Shown here: piece after piece, positions 25,535 to 34,645 of the stretch
Layout: each line of letters begins with the position of its first letter
Numbering within the stretch: position 1 is the first letter of the stretch
NCBI GenBank assembly: GCA_945891385.1
Contig: CAMDDJ010000014.1
Span: 1-64,000, forward strand
Direction of reading: 5' to 3'
DNA: 64,000 bases
Source of the DNA: Candidatus Kuenenia stuttgartensis
GTDB lineage: Bacteria; Planctomycetota; Planctomycetia; Pirellulales; UBA1268
Program-made: the position numbers and the translations under genes
The notes under the pieces: generated by a model
The model's database searches: none
What the model saw: only the letters and a program-made list of their open reading frames with translations
Told to the model about the DNA's origin: nothing

Positions 25535-28318
25535 TCATACCGCGGGCGGGCTCGGGGAGCCATCCCGAGGGACGAGGAAGCCTTCTTTGTCGACGTCCAG
25601 GGTGTCGCGAAGCAGAGCGGCTCGGGGGTGGGCGGCCGCCGATTGGCTGGCGGGGCAGGGGAGCGTGGCGGCGATGACGAGCGTGGCAGGGGAGTCGTCG
25701 GGGATCCCTGACGCCGCGATGGACGGCAGGTTCAGCGGCGGCCGATCACTGGCCTGTGGCCAGACAACGCAGCCGTTGAGCACGCGTCCAAGCGAGTCGG
25801 GCTTGTGGGTCACCTCGAAGTCACCGGCTGAGCGGGCCGGGGGCGTGTTCATCGCGATCAGGCCGCCGGCCTCCGGCGGCGCGTAGGCCACGACCGGTTC
25901 CACGCCGTGGGCCGCGGCGAAGCGGTCGGCCGCGTGGCGCGCCCAGGCGAGGTCGACGGCGGAACCGATCGGCATCACGACGCCAACCAGCGAATGACCG
26001 GCGAGCGACTCGCGGGCCACCGCTTCGACCTGGTCGATTCGGGCCAGCCAGAGCGTGCTGCGGCCGGCGACGATCGCGCGTGCCGCGTCGGCCGCCGGGG
26101 TCGCAGCTGGCAGAACCTCGCAGGGGATGCCGAGCAGTCGCTGGGCCTGAGTCCCCAGCGTGCCGTGGAGCGGGTCGCCGACAGCGAGCGAGGCAAGCAG
26201 CCGATCGGTGCGGCGGAGGAGGCAGGCCCCATCGAAGGCCTCGGCTTCGGCGGCGGCCGCCGCCCAATCGCCCGTGAACCCCGCCGGCGGCCGGCGTTCG
26301 GCCATCCTGGCCCGGACCACCTCGGCTGAGAGTTCCTGGAGTGCCAACCGCGCCTGATCGGTCGAGGTGCCCACTGGCAGCGGTGTGCCGAAGGTGAGGG
26401 TCACCTGCCGCCGCAGGCCCCGCGGCCACTTGGAGAAGAACCGCCCTTCCGAATAGCTCAGGAGGCTGCCCCACATTCCGTCGATCGACGCGGGGAGGAT
26501 CGGCGACTCGACCCGTTCGAGGAGCCATTCGAGCCCCCGCTTGAAGCCCATGATCTGGCCCGTGCGGGAGATCCCGCCTTCGCAGAAGATGCCGATGCAG
26601 TCGCCGTCGGCCAGGCCGCCCTGAATCGACTTGAGCGCGCGGCCGATCGACTTGGGCTTGGGGTCGAAGAGAACAAACCGCCACTGGTCGGCGAGCATGT
26701 TGAGGAACCGGCCTTGGATGTTCGGCCCGTAGACCACCATCCGTACCGGCCGAGGGGTGGTGAGTGGGAGCAGAAACCCGTCGAGCCACGAGAGATGGTT
26801 GGCCGCGATCACGAGCGGCCCGTCGAGCGGCACCCGCTCCTCGTGCCGGGTCTGAAACCGCCAGATACCTTGCACGATGCCGCCCACGAAGATCCTGAGC
26901 GTGGCCCGGGGGGCGGCCCAGATCGCCACCCCGGTCGCGGTCAACGACAGGATCGCAAACACACCGAAGATGCTGCGGGCCGAGAGCAGTGGATGGGCGG
27001 CCGGAGCGGTTCCGACGGGAATCCGCAGGGCGTAATAGCCGACGGATGCCAACAGCATGCCGGTGAACACCAGCAGATTCGTCGAGGCCAGCACCGTGCC
27101 CCGTTTCTCAGGCGGGCTCTGCTCCTGGAGGTAGGCCTCCAGCGGCACATCGAAGAGCCCCGCCCCGATGCCGAGCACCGCCAGCCACGCGACGGGCGCC
27201 ACCAGCCGCAGCGTCGAAGACCCTTCCATCCCGAAGATCTCGCGGGCCGACAGGGCGAGCGCTCCACAGGCCACGGACATCACAAGTCCCCCAAGCGGCA
27301 CGAGCCCGAGATCCACCTTGGAGCCGGCGTCGATGCCCCGCCGGGAAAGCCGCCCGGCGAGCATGCTGCCGGCGCCGATGCCGCAGACCAGCGCGAAGAG
27401 CAGCGGCACCACCTCGCTCTGGGAACGGGCGCCGCTCTCGAAGGCGTATTGATCGACGTTCAACTGGACGACCGCCCCGATCGCCCAGAAGAAGACGATT
27501 CCCAGGGCCGCTCCGGCCAGCCGCGGGGTCTTCGCGAGGAGGGCGATGTCGCGGAAGGTCGCCGCGACAGCGTTGCGGGGAAAAGCAGCCTCGGGATCGG
27601 CCGCGGGCAGTTGGGGCAGGGCGAGCGCCGCGAGCCAGCCGACCACCGCGACGCTGAGCAGCCCTGCGGCGGCGAGGCCGACATGGCCCCACGGCACGGT
27701 GGCGAGCCACGCCGGCAGCGGTCGGGCCGGGTCGGGGATGGGCGTCAGCCAGGTGGCGTCAGCCAGTCCATTGCCCGCCGCCATCCCGACGAGCGTGGCC
27801 GCCAGCGACACCAGGGCGAACACGCCGTTGGCGGCCGACAGCCGCGGCTTTGCCACGGTCTCGGGAATCATCCCCAGCAGGCTCGGATTCAGCAGCGTCG
27901 TCTGGAGAGCGAAGAGCCCGATCGTGCCCAGCAGCAACCAGAGGCCGAGCGGCAGGCCACCGAGCACAGGTCCTGTCGACGCTCCCCAGCCGACCGCAGC
28001 CACGGTCGCGACCCCGATCATCACCTCGGCGAACTTGCCTTGGACCACGACCGTTCGTTTGGCGAAGCGGTCGGCCAACCAGCCTGCCAGCCACGCGAAC
28101 AGGATGAAGGGCAGGACGTAGAAAACGGTGCCGGCCGCGAGCACCGCGGCCTCACTCGCGCCGGCGGAGGCTGCCGCCCGCTTGCCTAGGCCGATCACCA
28201 GCCAGCGAGCGAGGTTGTCGTTCAGGACCGTCAAAACCCGCACGACCAAGAGAACCGGAAAACCTGCAGTCGCGGCGTGGGGCCGCCGCGGACGGTCCGC
28301 AGCCTCGGTGTCGTTCAA
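25535..28318 (-). CDS. MFS transporter (LplT-like) - PlsC acyltransferase fusion with a degenerate AMP-ligase-like C-terminus
   Basis: N-terminal ~12 TM MFS region; PlsC motifs AANHLSWLDGF and IFCEGGISR. C-terminal YAPPEAGGLIAMNTPPA, KPDSLGRVLNG and DKEGFLVPRDG resemble AMP-ligase motifs. Confidence 0.85.
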   Translation of the reverse strand: MNDTEAADRPRRPHAATAGFPVLLVVRVLTVLNDNLARWLVIGLGKRAAASAGASEAAVLAAGTVFYVLPFILFAWLAGWLADRFAKRTVVVQGKFAEVMIGVATVAAVGWGASTGPVLGGLPLGLWLLLGTIGLFALQTTLLNPSLLGMIPETVAKPRLSAANGVFALVSLAATLVGMAAGNGLADATWLTPIPDPARPLPAWLATVPWGHVGLAAAGLLSVAVVGWLAALALPQLPAADPEAAFPRNAVAATFRDIALLAKTPRLAGAALGIVFFWAIGAVVQLNVDQYAFESGARSQSEVVPLLFALVCGIGAGSMLAGRLSRRGIDAGSKVDLGLVPLGGLVMSVACGALALSAREIFGMEGSSTLRLVAPVAWLAVLGIGAGLFDVPLEAYLQEQSPPEKRGTVLASTNLLVFTGMLLASVGYYALRIPVGTAPAAHPLLSARSIFGVFAILSLTATGVAIWAAPRATLRIFVGGIVQGIWRFQTRHEERVPLDGPLVIAANHLSWLDGFLLPLTTPRPVRMVVYGPNIQGRFLNMLADQWRFVLFDPKPKSIGRALKSIQGGLADGDCIGIFCEGGISRTGQIMGFKRGLEWLLERVESPILPASIDGMWGSLLSYSEGRFFSKWPRGLRRQVTLTFGTPLPVGTSTDQARLALQELSAEVVRARMAERRPPAGFTGDWAAAAAEAEAFDGACLLRRTDRLLASLAVGDPLHGTLGTQAQRLLGIPCEVLPAATPAADAARAIVAGRSTLWLARIDQVEAVARESLAGHSLVGVVMPIGSAVDLAWARHAADRFAAAHGVEPVVAYAPPEAGGLIAMNTPPARSAGDFEVTHKPDSLGRVLNGCVVWPQASDRPPLNLPSIAASGIPDDSPATLVIAATLPCPASQSAAAHPRAALLRDTLDVDKEGFLVPRDGSPSPPAV

Positions 28319-28576
28319 GGTGTCGCTCGCTCAGGAGGCAGGAATCCATGGCCGCCGGACGCTGAAAACAGGGGGAGAATGGCATCGATTCCCCCGCCTT
28401 CGCCCAGCTTCCGGCCCGGGTTTGGCAGACTGTAGCGGCTGTTTGAAACGACTGCCAAGCGTGCGTATCCTCCTCCAGGGCGGTTTCATGCGAATTCCTC
28501 GCGTGTGCCGGGCCGCCAGCTACCATCGATCGCCGGTTCGTGACAACGCGACCGGAACCCTTCCTGAAAGGACGCG

Positions 28577-29077
28577 ATGAACACGCTCGTCACTCGACTC
28601 TTGGTTCGGCTGCTCTCGGCCGCCTTCGTCGTCGTGGGCCTCGCATCTGCGGCCGATGCTCAGGTCGTCTACTACTCGGCGCTGCGACCCGTCGTGGCGG
28701 CTCCGGTAGTCGCCGCCCCCGTCGCCCCCGCCTACGTGGCCAACTACACCCCAGCTGGCAACTACGCAGCCGTCACGGCGTACTCGCCTCCCGTCATGGT
28801 CTCGCCGTCCGCGGTGGCGGTGACATCGTCGTATGCTCCGGTCGCTCCGCCCGTCGCCGTCACGTCGTTTTACGCGCCTGCGGCAGCCCCGCTGCCCGTC
28901 ACCTCCTACTACGCTGCTCCCACCGTGGCTTACTCGCCAGTGGTTTCGGCCGCCCCGGTCGTGGCGGCTCCCGTGACGGCCTACTACGCCCCCACTGCCG
29001 TTGTCGCACCGATGTATCGCCGCGGGTTGTTCGGTGCCCTGCGACCGGTGCGAAACGCCTATTACATTTCCTACTGA
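28577..29077 (+). CDS. Secreted Ala/Val/Pro/Tyr-rich low-complexity protein
   Basis: Signal peptide followed by repeats of the type VVAAPV / VTSYYAP. Confidence 0.65.
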   Translation: MNTLVTRLLVRLLSAAFVVVGLASAADAQVVYYSALRPVVAAPVVAAPVAPAYVANYTPAGNYAAVTAYSPPVMVSPSAVAVTSSYAPVAPPVAVTSFYAPAAAPLPVTSYYAAPTVAYSPVVSAAPVVAAPVTAYYAPTAVVAPMYRRGLFGALRPVRNAYYISY

Positions 29078-29255
29078 GATCGCGGCCCGGGCGAACCGTC
29101 CTTGGACGGGCCTCACGCCGGCCCTCACCAGGGGAGCCGGGTCGGCCGGTGAAAAGCTGCATTTCTTGACCGGTCGGGACGTCAGCCTATAGTACGGGCG
29201 GTTCCTGCCCCCCGAACCAACGTTCTTCCGGGGAGGCGGCGGCGGAAAGCTGCGG

Positions 29256-30803
29256 ATGTCGCGGACGGTCAACATTATCGGAGCGGGGCCAGGCGGGCTT
29301 GCCTGTGCCATGCTCCTGGCTGGCTCAGGCATCCGCGTCAAAGTGTTCGAGCGGTTGCCAGTGCCTGGCGGCCGCACAAGCACGATCTCCACCCCCGAAG
29401 GATTCCGTTTCGACCTCGGGCCGACGTTCTTTCTCTACCCGCGGGTTCTCGAAGAGATCTTCGCCGTGTGTGGCCGCGACCTGCGGCAGGAGGTGGAAAT
29501 GATCCGCCTCGATCCGCAGTATCGGCTCATCTTCGGGGCCGGCGGCGAACTCCTTGCCACGCCCGACATCCCGCGGATGGAGGCCGAGGTCGCCCGGCTC
29601 TCGCCCGCCGACGCGGGGGCGTTTTCGCGGTTCATGGAGAGCAACCGCGGCAAGTTCGAGCGGTTCGCTCCTTTTCTCGAGCAGCCCTTTGAGAGCTGGC
29701 TCGATCTTGCCAGCCCTGAACTGATCAAGTTGATGCCGATGCTCAAACCGTGGCGGAGCCTCGACGCGGAACTCGGCACCTTTTTCAGCGATGAGCGGAT
29801 TCGGTTGGCCTTCACATTCCAGTCGAAGTACCTCGGGATGTCGCCCTTCAAGTGCCCGAGCCTGTTCTCGATCCTCTCGTTCCTCGAATACGAACATGGG
29901 GTCTATCACCCCGTCGGCGGCTGCGGGGCCGTCTCGGCGGCGATGGCGCGGATCGCCGAGGAGATGGGGGTTGAGATCCACTACGACGAGGCCGTCGAGT
30001 CCCTGGACTTCGCCGGCCGGCGGATCACGGCGGTTCAGACCGCCTCCGGACGGCATGCTGCCGAGGCCACGGTCGTCAACGCCGACTTCGCCCGCAGCAT
30101 GACTCGGCTCGTGCCCGATGGGATTCGCCGCCGGTGGAACGACCGCAAGATCGCCTCGCGGCGGTTCTCCTGCTCGACGTTCATGCTCTACCTCGGCATC
30201 GACGGTCGCTACGACGACGTCGCCCACCACAACATCTATCTCTCAGAGGACTACCGGCAAAACCTCGCCGACATCGAGCACCGGCATGTGCTCTCCGCCG
30301 ATCCGTCGATGTACGTGCAAAACGCGTGCGTCACGGATCCCACGCTGGCCCCGCCCGGGATGAGCACGCTCTACCTCTTGATCCCGGTGACCCACCGTCA
30401 CCCGAACATCGACTGGCGGCGGGAAGGTGGGCGGTATCGGGACGTCGCGCTCGATCAGTTGGAACGCATCGGGATTCGCGGTGTTCGTGACCGGATTCGA
30501 TTCGAGAAGATGCTCACGCCCGACGACTGGCAGGACGATTACGAGATCTACCGAGGGGCCACGTTCAACCTGGCCCACGACCTCGGGCAGATGCTGCACA
30601 TGCGGCCTCATAACCGATTCGAAGACGTCGAGGGAATGTATCTCGTCGGTGGTGGCACCCATCCCGGCAGCGGGCTGCCTGTGATCTACTCGTCGGCCCG
30701 AATTACGTCTGATTTGTTGCTCGAGGATCTTGGGCTGCCGAAGGTGCGGTCAGAACGGCCCGCCCGGCGATCGGCTGGCAAGACGCCGGCGGCAGCGATC
30801 TGA
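29256..30803 (+). CDS. CrtI-family carotenoid desaturase/oxidase
   Basis: FAD motif VNIIGAGPGGLACAMLLAGSGIRVKVFERLPVPGGRTSTI; C-terminal LVGGGTHPGSGLPVIYSSARIT typical of CrtI/CrtN/CrtP. Confidence 0.9.
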   Translation: MSRTVNIIGAGPGGLACAMLLAGSGIRVKVFERLPVPGGRTSTISTPEGFRFDLGPTFFLYPRVLEEIFAVCGRDLRQEVEMIRLDPQYRLIFGAGGELLATPDIPRMEAEVARLSPADAGAFSRFMESNRGKFERFAPFLEQPFESWLDLASPELIKLMPMLKPWRSLDAELGTFFSDERIRLAFTFQSKYLGMSPFKCPSLFSILSFLEYEHGVYHPVGGCGAVSAAMARIAEEMGVEIHYDEAVESLDFAGRRITAVQTASGRHAAEATVVNADFARSMTRLVPDGIRRRWNDRKIASRRFSCSTFMLYLGIDGRYDDVAHHNIYLSEDYRQNLADIEHRHVLSADPSMYVQNACVTDPTLAPPGMSTLYLLIPVTHRHPNIDWRREGGRYRDVALDQLERIGIRGVRDRIRFEKMLTPDDWQDDYEIYRGATFNLAHDLGQMLHMRPHNRFEDVEGMYLVGGGTHPGSGLPVIYSSARITSDLLLEDLGLPKVRSERPARRSAGKTPAAAI

Positions 30804-30911
30804 CGATGACAACCCTGACAACCGTCACGACAACCGCGACATCCGGGCCCCAGTAAGCCCAGCACATCCCCCCGATCGATCACCAGAGCGCGACGCGAGG
30901 CAGAGAGCAGC

Positions 30912-32498
30912 ATGCACAACGGAGCCAGTTCAAGGGGCGACGATTCAGGGGGGGCGGGTTCACAACGGGTGGTAGTGGTTGGCGGTGGCCTTGGCGGCCT
31001 GGCCGCAGCCTGCACGCTCGCCGCCCGCGGATATTCGGTCACCCTCTGCGAGCGGAATGCCTGGGCCGGCGGCAAGGCCGCTGTGCTCGAGGAAGCGGGC
31101 TACCGCTTTGACATGGGCCCCACGATCCTCACGATCCCGCGGGTGCTCAAGCGGATCTGGGCCGAGGCGGGACGCGACCTCGAGTCAGCCCTCGAACTGG
31201 TGCCGCTCGATCCCCAATGGCGGAGCTTTTTCACCGACGGCACCACGCTCGATCTGGTGGCCGACGTGCCGCAGATGCGGGCCGTGCTCGACGAGTTTGC
31301 GCCTGGCAGCGGCTCCGGTGACGGCTACGGCCGCTTCATGGACCTCTCGAAGCGGCTGCATCGTCTCTCCGACGACTTCTTCTTCTGGCGGAGCGTCGGG
31401 GGGATGCGGGACATGTTCAACCCGCGGCAGAGCGTATCGTTCTCGTTCCTCCGTGACATCCTCGGTATGCGAATGGGTCATAGCGTAGCCGGCACGGTGC
31501 GAGAGTTCGTGCCGGACAAGCGGGCCGCCCAGATGCTCGACCACTTCACACAATATGTGGGAAGTTCACCGGAAGCCTCGCCCGCCGTGCTCTGCGGGAT
31601 CGCTCACATGCAGTCGCACGACGGCGTCTGGTATCCGATGGGGGGCACCGGGGCTGTGCCCCGGGCTCTGGCCAGCCTTGCGGTCGACCTGGGGGTGGAG
31701 ATCCGCACCAATACGCCCGTCGCCCGAATTCTCGTGGAGGGCGGCCGGGTGCGGGGCGTCGAGACGGCCGCAGGAGAAGTGATCCGAGCCGATGCCGTGG
31801 TCAGCAACTCCGACTCGGTCCGCACCCATCGCGAGCTCGTCAGCGGCCAGCCACAGAAGCGGTTTCTCAAGCGGCGGAAGTACGAGCCGGCCTGCTCGGG
31901 CGTGGTTCTCTACCTCGGTCTCGACACGCGGTACGAGCAACTCATCCACCACAATTTCGTCTTTTCGGAGGATCCCCACGAGGAGTTCGAGGCGATCTAC
32001 CGCCGCGGCGAACCAGCTCCGGATCCCACCTGCTACGTCTGCGCGCCGGCGATTACGGAACCGGGGGTCGCGCCCCCGGGAGGCGAGGCTCTCTATGTGC
32101 TCGTCCACGCACCCTACCTGCGGCCCCATCACGATTGGTCGCGGATGCTGCCCGACTACCGAAACCGAATCATTCGCAAACTCGAAGAGACGGCAGGCAT
32201 GAAGGATCTCGAGCGGCACATCGTCGTGGAGCGAGCCCTCACGCCGCAGGACATCAATGACCGCTACCACGTGCTCGACGGCGCGATCTACGGCCTGGCC
32301 AGCCACGGCCGCTATTTCGGCGCGTTCAAACCGGCGAACCGGTCGCCCGACGTCGAAGGACTCTACCTCGCGGGGGGCTCGGCTCATCCTGGTCCGGGTA
32401 TGCCGATGGTGCTGATGTCGGGCTGGATTGCGGCCGACACCCTTGACCAAGACCGCGTGGTCGCGCCTGCCCGCGCCGCGGCCACCGCCGGCGTGTGA
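30912..32498 (+). CDS. CrtI-family carotenoid desaturase/oxidase (second copy)
   Basis: VVVVGGGLGGLAAACTLAARGYSVTLCERNAWAGGKA; YLAGGSAHPGPGMPMVLMSGWIAADTL. Confidence 0.9.
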   Translation: MHNGASSRGDDSGGAGSQRVVVVGGGLGGLAAACTLAARGYSVTLCERNAWAGGKAAVLEEAGYRFDMGPTILTIPRVLKRIWAEAGRDLESALELVPLDPQWRSFFTDGTTLDLVADVPQMRAVLDEFAPGSGSGDGYGRFMDLSKRLHRLSDDFFFWRSVGGMRDMFNPRQSVSFSFLRDILGMRMGHSVAGTVREFVPDKRAAQMLDHFTQYVGSSPEASPAVLCGIAHMQSHDGVWYPMGGTGAVPRALASLAVDLGVEIRTNTPVARILVEGGRVRGVETAAGEVIRADAVVSNSDSVRTHRELVSGQPQKRFLKRRKYEPACSGVVLYLGLDTRYEQLIHHNFVFSEDPHEEFEAIYRRGEPAPDPTCYVCAPAITEPGVAPPGGEALYVLVHAPYLRPHHDWSRMLPDYRNRIIRKLEETAGMKDLERHIVVERALTPQDINDRYHVLDGAIYGLASHGRYFGAFKPANRSPDVEGLYLAGGSAHPGPGMPMVLMSGWIAADTLDQDRVVAPARAAATAGV

Positions 32499-32502
32499 CC
32501 TC

Positions 32503-33348
32503 GTGGCCCGACCGCACGAGCACGAACTGCCGCCGTTTTCGCACCCGATCAACGGCTGGTTCATGTGGTATGTGCGGGGCTACCTCCGCCGGCATTTTCA
32601 CGCCCTTCGGCTTTTGCACGGCGAATCCGGCCGCCCGGGCCACCCGGCCATCGCCGGGGAGCCGGTGCTGATCTACACGAACCATCCGGGCTGGTGGGAC
32701 CCGCTCGTGTTCTTGTTCGTGGGGGCCCGGCTCTATCCCGAACGGATGAACTACGGCCCGATCGACGCGGAGGCGTTGGGCAAATACCGGTTCCTCGAGC
32801 GAATCGGCTTCATTGGCATCGATCCGCATTCCTGGCAGGGGGCGGCCCGCTACCTGCGGATGGCAAAGGCGGCATTCGCGCGGACCGATGTCCTCTTCTG
32901 GACGACTGCGCAGGGGGAGTTCGCCGATCCGCGAGTCCGCCCCGTGGTGATCCGGCCCGGGGTCGGACATGCCGTGGCGGCGGCCGGCGGCGGGATCGTG
33001 GTGCCGCTGGCGGTGGAGTATCCCTTCTGGAGCGAGCGGTGCCCTGAGGCCTTGGTCGCCTTCGGCCCTGCGATCCGCATCGCCGAGTACCCTGGACGTT
33101 CGGCCGAGGCCTGGACCGCCGCGCTGGCCGACGCGCTCGCGGCCACCCAGGATCGGCTGGCTGCGGCCGCGATCGCCCGGCAGCCCTCCGCATTTACGAC
33201 GTTGCTCTCCGGGAAGGTTGGCGTCGGTCTGGCCTATGACGGCATTCGGCGACTCAAGGCCTGGTGGCGGGGCGAGCAGTTCGACGCCTCGCATGGCGGC
33301 GTGATGGAAGCACACGCGCGGGGCGAACAGGCGGAAGGCGAGGCATGA
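32503..33348 (+). CDS. Lysophospholipid acyltransferase-like (CrtO-like role possible)
   Basis: PlsC-type TNHPGWWDPLVF (HX4D). GTG start at 32503; ATGA overlap with the next gene. Confidence 0.78.
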   Translation: MARPHEHELPPFSHPINGWFMWYVRGYLRRHFHALRLLHGESGRPGHPAIAGEPVLIYTNHPGWWDPLVFLFVGARLYPERMNYGPIDAEALGKYRFLERIGFIGIDPHSWQGAARYLRMAKAAFARTDVLFWTTAQGEFADPRVRPVVIRPGVGHAVAAAGGGIVVPLAVEYPFWSERCPEALVAFGPAIRIAEYPGRSAEAWTAALADALAATQDRLAAAAIARQPSAFTTLLSGKVGVGLAYDGIRRLKAWWRGEQFDASHGGVMEAHARGEQAEGEA

Positions 33349-34499
33349 GTCTTTCCCTGCTGGTCGCGATTTCCGCGTGCGTGTGCCTCGCCCTGGCGGC
33401 ACTGCCGGCCGTGCTCACGCTCGTCAACCTGCGGCTGTTTGCCCAGCCGCCGGCGGCGGCATCCGGCTCCGAGCCTCGGGTCTCCGTGCTCGTGCCCGCC
33501 CGCAACGAGGCGGCGGCGATCGGCCGGCTGATCGACGACGTGCTGGCCAGCGAAGGCGTGGATCTCGAAGTCGTGATCCTCGACGACTCCAGCGAGGATG
33601 CCACGGCCGCGATCGTGGCGGAGCGGGCCGCCCGCGATCCGCGAGTGCGGCTCGTGCCCGGCCGCCCTCTGCCGGCGGGCTGGTGCGGCAAGCAGCACGC
33701 CTGCTGGCAACTGGCCGGGGCGGCCCGCCACGACACCTGGCTCTTCCTCGATGTAGACGTGTCGCCGCGGCCAGACGCGATTGCGCGGTCGATCGCCTTT
33801 CTCGATGCCAGCGGTGTGGCACTCGCGAGCGGCTTTCCCCGCCAGCTGACCGGTTCGTTCCTGGAATGGCTGCTGCTGCCGCTCATTCACTTCGTACTGC
33901 TCGGCTTTCTGCCGCTCGGTCGGGCACGGCAGGTGAATGACCAAAGTCTGGCGGCCGGCTGCGGGCAATGGTTCGTGACCCGCCGGGCTGCCTACAGGCA
34001 GGCCGGCGGCCACGCGGCGATCGCGGCCTCGCTCCACGACGGCGTGAAGCTGCCACGGGCCTACCGACGAGCAGGCCTCACGACCGACGTCTTCGACGCC
34101 ACGGAGATCGCGTCCTGCCGAATGTATGCCCGCTCGCTCGATGTCTGGCGGGGGCTCTCGAAGAACGCCACCGAGGGGATCGGCTCCGCGGCCACGATCC
34201 TGCCCTTCACCCTCCTGCTCGGTCTCGGCCAGGTGGCCCCCGCGGTGCTGCTTGGCCAAGGACTGGCGAGTCGATTCGGCGGTTGGCACCGCGGGAGCCT
34301 GGCGGCTGTGGGACTGGCCCTCGCTTTCGGGCTCGGCACCCGGCTCGTGGAGGCCATCCGGTTTCGGCTGCCGCTGACGAGCGTTCTCTTTCAGCCGCTG
34401 GCCGTGGCCGTGTTTCTCCTGATCCAGTGGTCCGCCCTGGTTCGCAAAGCCCTCGGCTTCCGCACGAGTTGGCGGGGCCGCTTCTTGGCCCCGCAGTGA
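33345..34499 (+). CDS. Family 2 glycosyltransferase (CrtQ-like)
   Basis: VSVLVPARNEAAAIGRLIDDVLASEGVDLEVVILDDSSEDATAAIV; C-terminal TM segments; ATGA overlap with upstream acyltransferase gene. Confidence 0.82.
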   Translation: MSLSLLVAISACVCLALAALPAVLTLVNLRLFAQPPAAASGSEPRVSVLVPARNEAAAIGRLIDDVLASEGVDLEVVILDDSSEDATAAIVAERAARDPRVRLVPGRPLPAGWCGKQHACWQLAGAARHDTWLFLDVDVSPRPDAIARSIAFLDASGVALASGFPRQLTGSFLEWLLLPLIHFVLLGFLPLGRARQVNDQSLAAGCGQWFVTRRAAYRQAGGHAAIAASLHDGVKLPRAYRRAGLTTDVFDATEIASCRMYARSLDVWRGLSKNATEGIGSAATILPFTLLLGLGQVAPAVLLGQGLASRFGGWHRGSLAAVGLALAFGLGTRLVEAIRFRLPLTSVLFQPLAVAVFLLIQWSALVRKALGFRTSWRGRFLAPQ

Positions 34500-34512
34500 G
34501 CCACGCATGCAC

Positions 34513-34610
34513 ACCACCGGCTCGGCGGCGGCAAACGTCACGTCACGGACAAGGATAGGCCCTGATTGCTCCGCGCGGGTTCGCCGAACCCCGCGCCTCC
34601 GCTCCCAGCG
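34513..34610. repeat. Repeat family A, diverged (copy A3)
   Basis: ccggctcggcggcggcaaacgtcacgtcacggacaaggataggccctgattgctccgcgcgggttcgccgaaccccgcgcct aligns with A1. Confidence 0.75.
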
Positions 34611-34645
34611 TGGTCATTCGTCACGCCAGCAATCTCGGATTCGAG

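Noticed and set aside
26714-28189. 491-aa plus-strand ORF antisense to the MFS-PlsC gene
   Set aside because: Composition typical of a shadow frame (Arg/Gly/His/Gln-rich); the sense frame has clear MFS and PlsC motifs.
29256-34499. Complete self-sufficient carotenoid pathway
   Set aside because: No carotenoid or squalene synthase gene in the window, so I claim only the late steps.
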